Source: DATGMS01 sp035303945 (GTDB lineage: Bacteria > Bacteroidota > Bacteroidia > Cytophagales > Cyclobacteriaceae). From it: DNA of 64,000 bases. Numbering within the stretch: the first letter of the stretch is position 1; the number at the start of each line of letters is the position of its first letter. The notes beneath the pieces were generated by a model. It saw only the letters and a list, made by a program, of their open reading frames with translations, was not told the DNA's origin and searched no databases. The stretch spans positions 1 to 64,000 of the forward strand of contig DATGQZ010000050.1 of NCBI GenBank assembly GCA_035303945.1. The letters are read 5' to 3'. The translations under genes were made by a program, and so were the position numbers. Below are positions 8,760-18,800 of the stretch, piece by piece.

Positions 8760-10414
8760 AATAGACCTTCAGCGGAATGAAGTGCCTCCCTGATATTGTC
8801 ATGGATGTTGTCTTCTCCAACCAATTGACTCAGTTGTGATTCAACGAGCTCCTTTTTTACATCAGTATTGGCACCAGAAATAAGTACAACTGTACCTTTT
8901 GCCTGCATGTGCGAGCACATTTCCCTTAGTCTATTAATGGCTGTAGCATCTATAAAAGGAACATGCCTCATCCTCAGGATCAGTATTTTTGGCTGCCGAT
9001 CAAGGTCCGACATGACTTCCTGAAATTTTTGAGCCGCCCCAAAAAATAAGGGGCCGTTGATTTCATACAGCACCACCTCTTTTGGTATCGCGTTAAGCTC
9101 ATCTTCAAATAGCTTGTCCTCCACTTCTTTCGTCAGGAGCAAGTCGGTCGAAGGATAAATGGATGTCACTTCGCTCATACGCTTCATAAAGATGAAGCTT
9201 GCCAAAATCATCCCCACTTGAATGGCCAACACCAAATCAAAAAAGACGGTAAGGAAGAAAGTTGTCAGCAAAACGATTACATCCATTTTGTTACTTTTCA
9301 TCATAGAAAAAAACAGATGCCACTCCCCCATATGCCAGGATACCACCACCAATACGCCTGCCAGACAGGCCAAAGGAATCAACTTGGCTATCGGGGCTAA
9401 TACCAACATGATCAACAAGAGCACAAGGGCATGCACCATCCCGGCAATGGGCGTACGCCCCCCATTTTTAATATTAGTGGCGGTCCTCGCTATAGCACCG
9501 GTGGCGGGAATGCCACCAAATAAACCCGAAACCACATTTGCCGCTCCCTGAGCGACCAATTCCATATTAGACCTATGTCGACCTCCAATCATTCCATCAG
9601 CCACTACTGCTGATAGGAGGGACTCTATACTTCCGAGCAATGCAATAGCAATAGCCGGTTGAATCAGTGCTTGAATGGTTTCTAAGTTTATCTCAGGCAT
9701 CACCGGAAGTGACAGTTTATTCGGAATGTCACCGAAGCTGGATTCAATAGTTGCCACCGGAAGCTCAAACCAATAAACTGCGCAAGTGCTCAGCACTATA
9801 GCTACGATAGAGCCTGGAATTTTTTTGGATATCTTTGAAAAACTTAAAGCAACGACAACGGTAGTGGCACCGATAGCAAAAGCAGACCAATTGATGCGGT
9901 CAAAGTTCTGGCCATAAAGAATCCATTTCTCCACAAAATCCGCCGGTACATTGCCTATGGGCAGACCAAAGAAATCTTTGATTTGTGAAGAAAAGATGAT
10001 CAATGCAATCCCACTCGTGAAGCCAACGATCAAGGGGTATGGGATAAACTTCAGATAATTCCCCAATTTGGCAAAGCCCATCGCCATAATAATAAAGCCT
10101 GCCATAAACGTAGCAATGGTCAACCCTCCCACTCCATGCTCCTGCACTACTGCATAGACAATGACGATGAACGCTCCCGTGGGACCACCGATCTGCACCC
10201 TGCTGCCTCCAAAGGCAGAGATGATAAATCCGGCGACTACCGCGGTAATCAAGCCTTTTTCAGGCGACACGCCAGATGCAATGGCAAAAGCAATGGCTAG
10301 CGGTAAGGCTACGACACCGACAATAACCCCAGCCAATACATCCTGTGAAAATTGCTTTTTGGAAATACCCACTCGAAGCAGGGTAAACAATTTAGGTACA
10401 AATTCCTTAGTCAT
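8747..10414 (-). CDS. SulP/SLC26-family inorganic anion transporter with STAS domain
   Basis: The 555-residue protein has the SulP architecture: a hydrophobic region of 10-14 membrane segments (residues about 20-430) beginning with the family signature DVLAGVIVGVVALPLAIAFAIASGVSPEKGL, then a cytoplasmic C-terminal STAS domain (about 440-550, with ILRMRHVPFIDATAINRL). SulP proteins carry sulfate, bicarbonate or other anions, often with Na+ or H+. The short bacterial form resembles BicA/DauA-type transporters, but the ion cannot be read from the sequence. The gene lies 177 nt downstream of a lipoprotein gene on the same strand and ends against the convergent ComB-like gene. No carbonic anhydrase or sulfate-assimilation gene is adjacent. 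Confidence 0.92.
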   Translation of the reverse strand: MTKEFVPKLFTLLRVGISKKQFSQDVLAGVIVGVVALPLAIAFAIASGVSPEKGLITAVVAGFIISAFGGSRVQIGGPTGAFIVIVYAVVQEHGVGGLTIATFMAGFIIMAMGFAKLGNYLKFIPYPLIVGFTSGIALIIFSSQIKDFFGLPIGNVPADFVEKWILYGQNFDRINWSAFAIGATTVVVALSFSKISKKIPGSIVAIVLSTCAVYWFELPVATIESSFGDIPNKLSLPVMPEINLETIQALIQPAIAIALLGSIESLLSAVVADGMIGGRHRSNMELVAQGAANVVSGLFGGIPATGAIARTATNIKNGGRTPIAGMVHALVLLLIMLVLAPIAKLIPLACLAGVLVVVSWHMGEWHLFFSMMKSNKMDVIVLLTTFFLTVFFDLVLAIQVGMILASFIFMKRMSEVTSIYPSTDLLLTKEVEDKLFEDELNAIPKEVVLYEINGPLFFGAAQKFQEVMSDLDRQPKILILRMRHVPFIDATAINRLREMCSHMQAKGTVVLISGANTDVKKELVESQLSQLVGEDNIHDNIREALHSAEGLLKKR

Positions 10415-10479
10415 TTCTCAGCCTTTAAAAATTAAAAAAACAGCTAAACACCCGCCAGCTATTTAATCACATAAAAAGT

Positions 10480-10487
10480 CAAAGATA
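10480..10487 (-). promoter_or_regulatory. Candidate -7 promoter element for the SulP gene
   Basis: On the minus strand the site reads TATCTTTG, an exact TAnnTTTG match, 66 nt upstream of the SulP start codon. A TTTG lies only 14 nt further upstream, shorter than the usual 19-21 nt, so the assignment is tentative. Confidence 0.35.
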
Positions 10488-10591
10488 CAAAAAATAGGAG
10501 ACAAAGAGCTTTAAACCAATGGCTTCCCCGCTTCCTGATTTTCTAAATGAGCAAAATTTGTTATCGGTGCTTTTGAAATCGACTAAAGTCT

Positions 10592-11362
10592 TTACTGTAT
10601 AGAAAAGGTTCTTTTAACGGAAGTAAAAATACCGTTCAGTTCTTCTCCATTTTCCCTAACAAGCTTTACACTTAGCGTATGTTGACCGGCTTGAATACCT
10701 TTAACCACCACAGGAGAAAGTTCCTTTATCTCTTGTTGCTGACCGTCAATTTCCACCAAGAATTTGAGTTTGTCTTCCTTCAGGCCGCCACCAATCAACA
10801 AAAAGTCAATAATGACATCTTCATCAGCAGTATACGTTTGTTTGTCTTCTGGCAGGTTCAATACCATGTAGGGCTCGTCTGAGGCGGGAAAAGGTTTGGA
10901 ATCCCCAATGGTAAAGTCCCTATCGACATAGTTCCCAAATTCCTTCAAAGCCAGGCCTTCCTTATCAATCAAATAGGCAACAGCTCTGTAAGTGCCCGGA
11001 TTGAAATCTTTTTGGAAGATAGGCAAATGGTAACTAATGGGGTTACCTCCATTTATAGACAATCTAAACTGAAAGCCCTTTAACCCGTCGGTAAAGGGGT
11101 AATTTTTGATGTTAAATTCAAATGGCACCCTACCGCTGGCAAAGTGCTCATTGCCCAAAGGACTATACATTTCAATGATTGCATCTGGGTAAGCTTCCAC
11201 TTCATGCCTCTCAAACTGAAGCTGCTTAGAACTTTCTGTCGATGTCTCAGCATGCTCATGCTGAAGCTGTTGCGTTTCCTTTCTTTTGTTATCTGACCCA
11301 CAAGCTGTCCCCATTATTAGAAGTGAACAAAACAATAGACGGATCAAAAAATCATTATTCAT
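10592..11362 (-). CDS. Hypothetical lipoprotein with two Ig-like repeats
   Basis: I do not recognise the family. The 256-residue product starts at the ATG at 11362 (a GTG two codons earlier is possible) and has a signal peptide with a lipobox ending in cysteine (IMGTAC). After a charged linker rich in Glu, Gln and Ser, two similar beta-rich units follow, about residues 45-150 and 160-256. Each starts with a short proline motif (YSPLGNEHF, LNLPEDKQTY), carries a FxFRLSINGG / LKFLVEIDGQ strand, and ends with a GxxTYRAVAYLID / GQHTLSVKLVRENGE hairpin and FTI/FSI. The protein is probably anchored in the periplasm or on the outer membrane. It precedes the SulP gene on the same strand, but a functional link is inference. 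Confidence 0.7.
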   Translation of the reverse strand: MNNDFLIRLLFCSLLIMGTACGSDNKRKETQQLQHEHAETSTESSKQLQFERHEVEAYPDAIIEMYSPLGNEHFASGRVPFEFNIKNYPFTDGLKGFQFRLSINGGNPISYHLPIFQKDFNPGTYRAVAYLIDKEGLALKEFGNYVDRDFTIGDSKPFPASDEPYMVLNLPEDKQTYTADEDVIIDFLLIGGGLKEDKLKFLVEIDGQQQEIKELSPVVVKGIQAGQHTLSVKLVRENGEELNGIFTSVKRTFSIQ

Positions 11363-11439
11363 AAGCACGTTGAGTATATGTTAAAGATATTTAATTTTCA
11401 AATCAAAATGAACTACATTGCATCATAAAAGTAATTATT

Positions 11440-12420
11440 ATGAGCAATATTCTATATGACGATATCCCCTCATTGGATCTAGCGGATTTCACTTCCGGAG
11501 ATTCCGAGAAGAAAGCGGCCTTCGTCCAAGCTTTGGGACAAGCTTACAACAATATCGGTTTTGCTGCCATTAAAAACCATGGATTGACACAAGAACTTCA
11601 GGATAAGCTCTATGCTATCATCAAAAAGTTTTTTGATCTTCCTGATGACATTAAAGCAAAGTATGAGCATCCGGAAATCGGTTTCCAGAGAGGCTATACT
11701 GGTAAGGGAAAAGAACATGCTAAAGGTCGAAATACGGGGGATTTAAAGGAGTTTTATCATGTTGGGCAAGAGCTTAACGACATTCCCGAGAATGACCCAG
11801 TTAAAAACACCTATCCGGCTAACGTTTGGCCTGAAGAACTTCCTGAGTTTAAAACCATTGCACTTGAGGTATATAAGATCATCGAACAAGCTGGCAAGGA
11901 TATGCTTAAGGCTATTGCTCTATACCTGGAGCTTCCGGAGGACTATTTTGAGGACAAGGTACTTCATGGCAATTCTATACTACGACAAATCCATTACTTT
12001 CCTATTGAGAATCCAGACGAAGTGCCGGCAGATGCAGTACGAGCAGCAGAGCATGGAGACATCAATTTAATTACTTTACTGATGGGCGCCAGTGCAGATG
12101 GTCTTGAAGTATTGAGAAAAGATGGCAAATGGATTCCCATTACAGCTCTTCCAGAACAACTTGTCGTAAACGTGGGGGACATGTTGGAAAGACTAACAAA
12201 CAAAAAACTGAAATCCACGATTCATAGGGTAGTAAATCCACCAAGGGAGAAAATGAACACCAGCAGGTATTCTATCCCTTTCTTCATGCACCCGCGCTCA
12301 GAGATGAACCTCGCTTGCCTGGACAGCTGTATTGACGAAAACAATCCCAAACAATTTGCGGACGCAACCGCCGGTGAGTTCTTGGATGAACGCCTAAGGG
12401 AATTAGGATTAAAGAAATAA
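11440..12420 (+). CDS. 2-oxoglutarate/Fe(II)-dependent oxygenase, isopenicillin N synthase-like
   Basis: The 326-residue protein has the two-part structure of the IPNS-like family: an N-terminal DIOX_N region (about 8-120, with NIGFAAIKNHGL) and a C-terminal 2OG-Fe(II) jelly roll. The iron ligands H205, D207 and H262 form the HxD...H triad, and R276 with S278 gives the RxS motif that binds the 2-oxoglutarate carboxylate. It should therefore be an active oxygenase. The substrate is not evident; bacterial members act on amino acids, small metabolites or modify natural products. It is followed 6 nt later by a chromate-type transporter on the same strand, so the pair is probably co-transcribed. 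Divergent from the lipoprotein gene. Confidence 0.88.
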   Translation: MSNILYDDIPSLDLADFTSGDSEKKAAFVQALGQAYNNIGFAAIKNHGLTQELQDKLYAIIKKFFDLPDDIKAKYEHPEIGFQRGYTGKGKEHAKGRNTGDLKEFYHVGQELNDIPENDPVKNTYPANVWPEELPEFKTIALEVYKIIEQAGKDMLKAIALYLELPEDYFEDKVLHGNSILRQIHYFPIENPDEVPADAVRAAEHGDINLITLLMGASADGLEVLRKDGKWIPITALPEQLVVNVGDMLERLTNKKLKSTIHRVVNPPREKMNTSRYSIPFFMHPRSEMNLACLDSCIDENNPKQFADATAGEFLDERLRELGLKK

Positions 12421-12426
12421 CCAGAA

Positions 12427-13635
12427 GTGGTCCGGAGAGTCAGATATTACTTCTACCTAAAGGATGTGCTATTCCTCTCCATCACCGCATTTGGCGGGCC
12501 CCAAGCCTTTTTGGCCATGGTCTTAGACATCATGGTCAAAAAGCGGGGTTATATTACTGAGAATGATCTTTGGGAGTTAAACGCCCTTTGCCAGATATTG
12601 CCAGGCCCTACCTCCACCCAAACCATTGCTGCGGTGGGCTACAAAATCGGCGGACCAAATCTCGCCTATCTATCCCTGCTGGTTTGGGTTCTGCCTGCTA
12701 CCCTGCTCATGATTGCTGCAGCCTTCCTCATTGATTTTCTACAAGAAAATACGGCAGGCACTTTAAATTTTGCCAAATTCATTCAACCCATGGCCATTGG
12801 CTACATTATATATGCAGCCAAAATAACAGTTGGCAAGATGATCAAAACCATGGAAGCTGCTGTCTTGATGATGATTGCGGCTTTTGTGGCATTTTTCTAT
12901 AATTCACCTTTTATTTTCCCTATTATGCTGGTAATTGGTGGCGTTATTACCTCACTGAATTACCGCAAACAACCGGTTACTGCAGACAAACCATTGGTTA
13001 ATATTCAGTGGTCCAATTTCTTCCTTTGGGGGGGTGTATTAGTCTTTGCAGCATTGTTGGGGCATTATACCGGCTTGCTCCCTATCAGGTTATTTGAGAA
13101 CTTCTACCGAAATGGTAGCTTGATTTTTGGCGGAGGGCAAGTGTTGGTACCGTATTTATATACGGAATTTGTTGAGTTTAAAAGCTACCTGACTTCAGAG
13201 GAGTTCCTAACAGGATATGCCATTTCCCAAAGTGTTCCAGGGCCTACCTTTAGCATCAGTTCTTATATCGGCGGATTGGCTATGCGTGAGTATGGTGCTG
13301 TAGGCATTGTGACAGGAGGGCTGATTGCTGCAGCGGGAATATTTCTGCCAGGAACATTTTTGATCTTCTTTGTTACCAGATTTTGGGATGAACTAAAAAA
13401 ATACCGACCAGTAAGGGCTGCCTTAGAAGGCATCAATGCGGTCAGCTGCGGGATGTTGATAGCTGCTGCTTACCTGCTGTTTGAACCATTGGAAAACAAC
13501 CTGGTCAACATCGTGGCCATTATCGGCACCTTCTTTTTACTGCAATACAGCAAAATACCCTCTCCACTCATTATTGTTCTTGGCGTTATTGCTGGAATCG
13601 CTTTCCAATTTGCTTCCAATATAATGGGAGGCTAG
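12427..13635 (+). CDS. chrA: Chromate transporter family protein (ChrA, two-domain form)
   Basis: The 402-residue membrane protein consists of two homologous CHR domains. Each begins with the ITAFGGPQAF / SLIFGGGQVLVPY motif and contains the conserved LPGPTSTQT / VPGPTFSISSY sequence. About 10-12 membrane segments can be seen. Long-chain ChrA proteins export chromate, but many homologues have no proven role in resistance. The start is GTG at 12427, directly following the stop of the oxygenase gene in the same frame; no ATG lies upstream. Its stop codon overlaps the stop of the convergent methyltransferase gene within CTAG. The pairing with an oxygenase suggests an alternative, unknown anion substrate. 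Confidence 0.87.
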   Translation: MVRRVRYYFYLKDVLFLSITAFGGPQAFLAMVLDIMVKKRGYITENDLWELNALCQILPGPTSTQTIAAVGYKIGGPNLAYLSLLVWVLPATLLMIAAAFLIDFLQENTAGTLNFAKFIQPMAIGYIIYAAKITVGKMIKTMEAAVLMMIAAFVAFFYNSPFIFPIMLVIGGVITSLNYRKQPVTADKPLVNIQWSNFFLWGGVLVFAALLGHYTGLLPIRLFENFYRNGSLIFGGGQVLVPYLYTEFVEFKSYLTSEEFLTGYAISQSVPGPTFSISSYIGGLAMREYGAVGIVTGGLIAAAGIFLPGTFLIFFVTRFWDELKKYRPVRAALEGINAVSCGMLIAAAYLLFEPLENNLVNIVAIIGTFFLLQYSKIPSPLIIVLGVIAGIAFQFASNIMGG

Positions 13636-14810
13636 TAAATCCGCCTGCACCAATACGCCCGGGCTTTGTCATCCAAGGTAGTAGTTGCTAACAAAAAATC
13701 CTCTCCCCCATCCTTCAGATAATACTTCTTTTTGAGTATATCAGGCTTCAAAGGATGATTACGAACCAAAACATTTACTGTTCTTGATGGAAAATGTCGC
13801 CTCAATTCCTTTTTATCCAATTTTACTTCCTGGATCACTTCGAATACCCGACCACAAAGTGGTTGAGGCAGCAAAGAGCTTGTATACAAATGGGTATTGG
13901 GATGTAGTTTTGATAAATTATATGCATGGGCAAACTTCTTGAACGCTCCCGCTTTTAACACAGCAGCATTTGGCTCTACAAGATAAGTCGCAGGCATGGC
14001 ATATCGAATTTCAGCAGTTTTCTCCTGCTCAAAGGTGAAAGCGAATGTCTTTTCGCCCTCATCCTGCAGGTCCAGCGCTACAACCTCCACCTCGCTTTCC
14101 GCCTGCGTACGCATCAGCAGCACTTCCTTCACCTCATTTTTAACCGCCACAACAAAGGCCTTATTTACGCCGGGAAGTTCCTCCAGTGCTGCTTTAATGT
14201 CCAGCATAGGAGAAGCTTTAATAAGAATGTTTTTTGCCCGTTGCTGCATCAAATGCCAATGCTGTACAATGTCTGGCTCACAATCAGCCAACTTGTATAA
14301 TTTCGCATTGTCTGTGCCCCGCCGGGCCGGGTCAACAAAGAGCCAGTCATACTTCATTTGATCCGCCTGTAGATGCGCTATGGCATCGCCATGCAAGCAG
14401 TGAAAGACCCCACTCTCATGATGGAGCAAAGCAAAATTATATTGGGCGAGCTTAACCAACTTTTCCTGCCGTTCCAGGTACACTGCTGTTTTAAATTTTT
14501 GCCCCATGTAAAAGGTATCCACTCCTAACCCCCCGGTAAGATCGATTAATGTTTCACCTTCTACCAGTTTGGCTTTATATTTTGCCGTAAGTTCAGAAGA
14601 GGATTGTTCTAAAGACAATGTCGCTGGAAACAGAACTTCGGGATGGGCCACCCATTCAGGGAGTTTACTAGCCACCTTTTGCCTGGCCATAACCTGTTGT
14701 ACAGCCTCTTTAAGGTCAAAGTCTGCAGGAGGCTTATGCTTTAAAAGCAAAAGTGCAGGATCCTCCTTAAGGTGATCCTGCACAAACTGAAAAAACTTCT
14801 CGTTATACAA
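13632..14810 (-). CDS. Class I SAM-dependent methyltransferase with THUMP-like domain
   Basis: The protein has 392 residues. An N-terminal helical region (1-70) precedes a Rossmann-type methyltransferase core (about 85-240) with motif I IDLTGGLGVDTFYM and a FVDPARRG motif in the position of the catalytic NPPY-type loop. A C-terminal THUMP-like segment (about 310-392) includes RHFPSRTVNVLVRNHPL. Together these suggest an RNA methyltransferase, though the target is unknown. The start appears to be TTG at 14810: the preceding in-frame codon series runs straight back to the asd stop, and the first ATG lies 40 codons downstream inside the conserved region. It is 15 nt after asd and likely co-transcribed with it. 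Confidence 0.82.
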   Translation of the reverse strand: MYNEKFFQFVQDHLKEDPALLLLKHKPPADFDLKEAVQQVMARQKVASKLPEWVAHPEVLFPATLSLEQSSSELTAKYKAKLVEGETLIDLTGGLGVDTFYMGQKFKTAVYLERQEKLVKLAQYNFALLHHESGVFHCLHGDAIAHLQADQMKYDWLFVDPARRGTDNAKLYKLADCEPDIVQHWHLMQQRAKNILIKASPMLDIKAALEELPGVNKAFVVAVKNEVKEVLLMRTQAESEVEVVALDLQDEGEKTFAFTFEQEKTAEIRYAMPATYLVEPNAAVLKAGAFKKFAHAYNLSKLHPNTHLYTSSLLPQPLCGRVFEVIQEVKLDKKELRRHFPSRTVNVLVRNHPLKPDILKKKYYLKDGGEDFLLATTTLDDKARAYWCRRIY

Positions 14811-14825
14811 TCTTGCTCTGACTAT

Positions 14826-15815
14826 TTACACCAAGCTATATTCTCTAAGGTATTCCGCAATTTGAACGGCATTGGTGGCAGCTCCTTTTCTTAAGTTATC
14901 CGCCACAATCCACATGTTCAAGGTATTGGGTTGGGATTCATCCCTCCTCAACCTTCCCACAAATACCTCATCTCTTTTGTGTGCATTAATGGGCATGGGA
15001 TAAACATTGTTTACAGGATCGTCCTGAACGACTACACCTTTGGTAGCAGATAGCAGTTCTCTAACCTCATCCAAATCGAAATCCTCTTTAAATTCAACAT
15101 TCACCGATTCCGAGTGACCGCCCATCACAGGAATTCTTACCGTAGTAGCGGTAACCTCAATGGTTGGATCGTTGAAGATTTTCTTCGTTTCGTTGATCAT
15201 CTTCATCTCTTCCTTGGTATAGCCATTTTCTAAAAATACGTCGATATGAGGAAGTACGTTTAGGTCGATTTTATGCGGATAAACCATGTCTCCGGCAATG
15301 CCATTGCGTTCATTCATCATTTGATCAACCGCAGCTTTACCGGTTCCGGTTACAGATTGATAGGTAGAGACAACGATTCTTTTGATCCCATATCTTTCCC
15401 TAAGTGGATTCAGGGCCAATACCATTTGAATAGTAGAACAGTTAGGGTTAGCGATGATCCGGTCATCTATTCTTAAATCTTTGGCGTTAATTTCAGGAAC
15501 AATCAGTTTTTTGGTAGGGTCCATTCTCCAGGCCGAGGAGTTGTCCACGACGATGGTACCCACCTCCGCAAATCTGGGTGCCCATTCCAAAGAAGTGCTG
15601 CCCCCTGCGGAAAATATAGCTACATCAGGTTTTTTTGAAACAGCCTCTGCCAATCCAATCACCGTATAGGTCTTGTCTTTGAACTTGACTTCCTTACCTG
15701 CAGACCTTTCACTGGCTACCAACAGTAATTCATCAAATTCAAAATTGTGCTCAGCAAGCACTTCCAGGATTTCTGAACCAACCAATCCGGTGGCTCCAAC
15801 AACAGCTAATTTCAT
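14826..15815 (-). CDS. asd: Aspartate-semialdehyde dehydrogenase
   Basis: At 329 residues this is a typical Asd. The NADP-binding loop VVGATGLVGSEIL is at the N-terminus, the catalytic cysteine is C126 in NPNCST, and the substrate-binding region holds MGGHSESVNVEF. In the cytoplasm it reduces aspartyl phosphate to aspartate semialdehyde, the branch point for lysine, diaminopimelate, methionine and threonine. The gene is divergent from the large lamin-tail protein with only 43 nt between start codons, and a methyltransferase gene follows 15 nt after its stop. Confidence 0.96.
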   Translation of the reverse strand: MKLAVVGATGLVGSEILEVLAEHNFEFDELLLVASERSAGKEVKFKDKTYTVIGLAEAVSKKPDVAIFSAGGSTSLEWAPRFAEVGTIVVDNSSAWRMDPTKKLIVPEINAKDLRIDDRIIANPNCSTIQMVLALNPLRERYGIKRIVVSTYQSVTGTGKAAVDQMMNERNGIAGDMVYPHKIDLNVLPHIDVFLENGYTKEEMKMINETKKIFNDPTIEVTATTVRIPVMGGHSESVNVEFKEDFDLDEVRELLSATKGVVVQDDPVNNVYPMPINAHKRDEVFVGRLRRDESQPNTLNMWIVADNLRKGAATNAVQIAEYLREYSLV

Positions 15816-15858
15816 TTTTTGTTTTTGTTCTTTTTATTAATTACTTATATTTAATCTG

Positions 15859-18800
15859 ATGAAAGCCTTAACTTTTGTATGGGGTTTTGTTGCTTTTACC
15901 ATACTAGGTTTAGATTTTTTATCGAAGACCGACACTTTCGATGCCCTGCAGGATTTTGAAAGCAACTTCTCTATCGTTGATTATCCTGAGGAATTTTTGC
16001 CAAATTGGTCTGCCAATGCAGTCCGGAGCAACTCCTCCAGGGTGTTCCAAGCTGCTGGCGAAGGATATGATGGTTCCCATGCACTAGGCATCCAGGCCAT
16101 CGGTAGCTTCAACGCCGAAATTTACATAAAAACTACCACTAAAGGCCTCACCAACAACAGATTTTCTTTAAAAGCCAAAACAAAGCGAAATGGTTCCGGC
16201 AATCGGCCCGCCTCTGTCTACTTTTCTTTTTCTATAAATGGCACCGACTTCGATTCTCGCCAGCAAATCGGCGACGACCAAACATTCGCCAATGAAGATG
16301 GCGAATATAAATCCTTTGAAGGGAATATACCTGAAGCTTATTTGGAAAAGGAACTCATTACCATCAAAATGGAAGTGAACTATGGCGAAGGCAGTGGAAG
16401 CGCAGCCCGATTATATATTGACGATTTTTTAATCCATGGCTCGCTTGATGACCCATCTCCTAAGCATTTGCAAGTTCATGCGATAAGCTCTGATGCTGCC
16501 AACCTATTGGCTGTTCAGTTTAATCAACCCATTCTACTCAAGGACAATCAAGTTCCGTTACTTGATCATGGATACGGCACCCCCAAGAAAGTATCCGTTG
16601 ATGTAGACATGCTGCTGCTGGAGTATGACGATTATATTTATTCCAATCGATACCAACTTCAACTGTCAAATATCACATCAGTAGAAACAGAGGAAATATG
16701 GAGCGATACAACCTTATATTTTGAGCTGGTTAAGCCTATTCCTCTTGGTGCATTGATCATCAATGAAATCATGCCCGATCCCAATCCCAAAGGATTGATA
16801 CCGGAAGAACCTATTTTACCGCAAGGAAGCAGTCATGAATATATTGAGATATATAACGCTACTAACAAAGCGATTTGGCTGAACGGTGTATCCTACAATG
16901 ACGGAGGGCTAGAGGAAGTCACTTTGGAGCCTCAATCATATTTATTGATTAGTTCGTTAAACAACAAAACTATATTTTCATCCTTTGGCCACACGGCAGC
17001 TGCCGTCCCTTTTAGAACCTTGGCCAACACTTCTGGCGAAGTTTTCATTAAGGATGCTTTTGAAAATGTGATTGACAGCCTTCCCTATACACAAGATCTA
17101 TTTGACCACCCACAAAAAAGAAATGGAGGCTGGTCCTTGGAGAGGGTGAGCCCTAGGCTGCATTGTAACGACACGGATAACTGGAAAGCTTCCATTGCCA
17201 AGCAGGGCGGGACACCAGGTCGTATCAATTCTGTCTTTAACGCAAATCCAGTAATTCCTCCACTTGAGATTATTGGAATTCAGAGCCGAGGACTTCAAAG
17301 TATTCAAATCAGCTTTTCCAAAGCCATCCCTGAACAAAACCGAGCTGATGCAGCCTTTTTGTGTGACGACGATGTGCTTTCCGCAGTATGGATCGACGCC
17401 AGCCATGTCCTTTTGACTTTTCCTGCTGAACTCACTCACGGCGCTATATATAACCTTGACATTTATGATTTGTATGATTGTGCAGGCTCTTTACTGGCAC
17501 AGCGCTCCTATGATTTTTTATATGACATAGAAGGGCCCAAAGTAACGCGAATTGCTAGTCTTGCTCCCGACGAGCTGCTCATTATGCTGGATGAAACGGC
17601 GATTGGCCCCACAGCGGTAAGTCCTTCCAACTACACCATCAATAACAGGGATGATCTGATTAAATCCGCATCCCTCCCAGATTCGAGCATCATTCATCTG
17701 ATTTTACAACAACCACTTGAATTAAACCGACAGCACCGCCTGACCATTAAAGCGCTAACAGACAGCCAAGGAAACCATACCAGCAGTTTTGAAGCGAATT
17801 TCTGGATGGATGACCAATTGGATACGGTACAATGGACAGGGACTAACAGACTGACCCTTTATTTTCACATTGATCTTGATGAAGCTGCTGCTTCCAAGCC
17901 AGCTAACTATTTCCTCGACAAGGGAATTGGCCCTGCCCAACATGCTTTTGTGGATACGGACAACAATCGGCTGGTTCATGTTATTTTTGACCAAAACATA
18001 CCGGTTAACACCCACGTCACCTTAACAACCCAAAATCTACAAGATACCGCGGGAAATTATATCAACAGTCACAAAAAGGCCATCTTTATTGATAACAGAC
18101 CAATTGCTATTTCAAAGCTTCAGGTGCTAAACGACAGTTCTGTACATATTCTTTTTAACAAACCGCTGCAAAAAGAACTTGCTACCCTCAGCCTCAACTA
18201 CATCATCAATCAGGAGGTTGGTCATCCAAAAGCTGTACAGCTGGTTAAAGCGGATGCCGTTATTTTAACCGTTCATCCGCTACGGGAGGGGCAGGAATAT
18301 GCACTTACTGTCTCCGGCTTGCAGGATATTTTTGGTTTTTCGATGTCAAGAAATCTGAATTTCAGCTTCTTCTTTGACAACAGCGGTCCAGTACTTGTTG
18401 AAACCATAATTTTCACACCGTATAATCTAAAATTCAAGTTTAATGAACCTATACACCTGCCTCAACCAGCTCAAATCCTGATCAATGGGCAAGCTGCTGC
18501 TGAAGTCTCATTGATCGACAAGGACGAGCTACTCGCAGTCACCTCTGAAGAGCTCACCCAAGAAGTGATTCAGGTGCTGATCAGTAATTTATCTGACCAT
18601 CAGGGGAATTCGACTGGAACAACCTCGTCGGACCTCAATAACGCAATAGCAAAATTGAGCATGGCGACCATTTTACAACAAGATTTAATTCAACTTACCT
18701 TTAATCATAGACTAAATCCAGAAGAGGCAATCGATCCTAAGCATTATAGTATAAATGGAAAGGCACCCGGCAAGGCAACATTATTAGAAAACGAGTTTGA

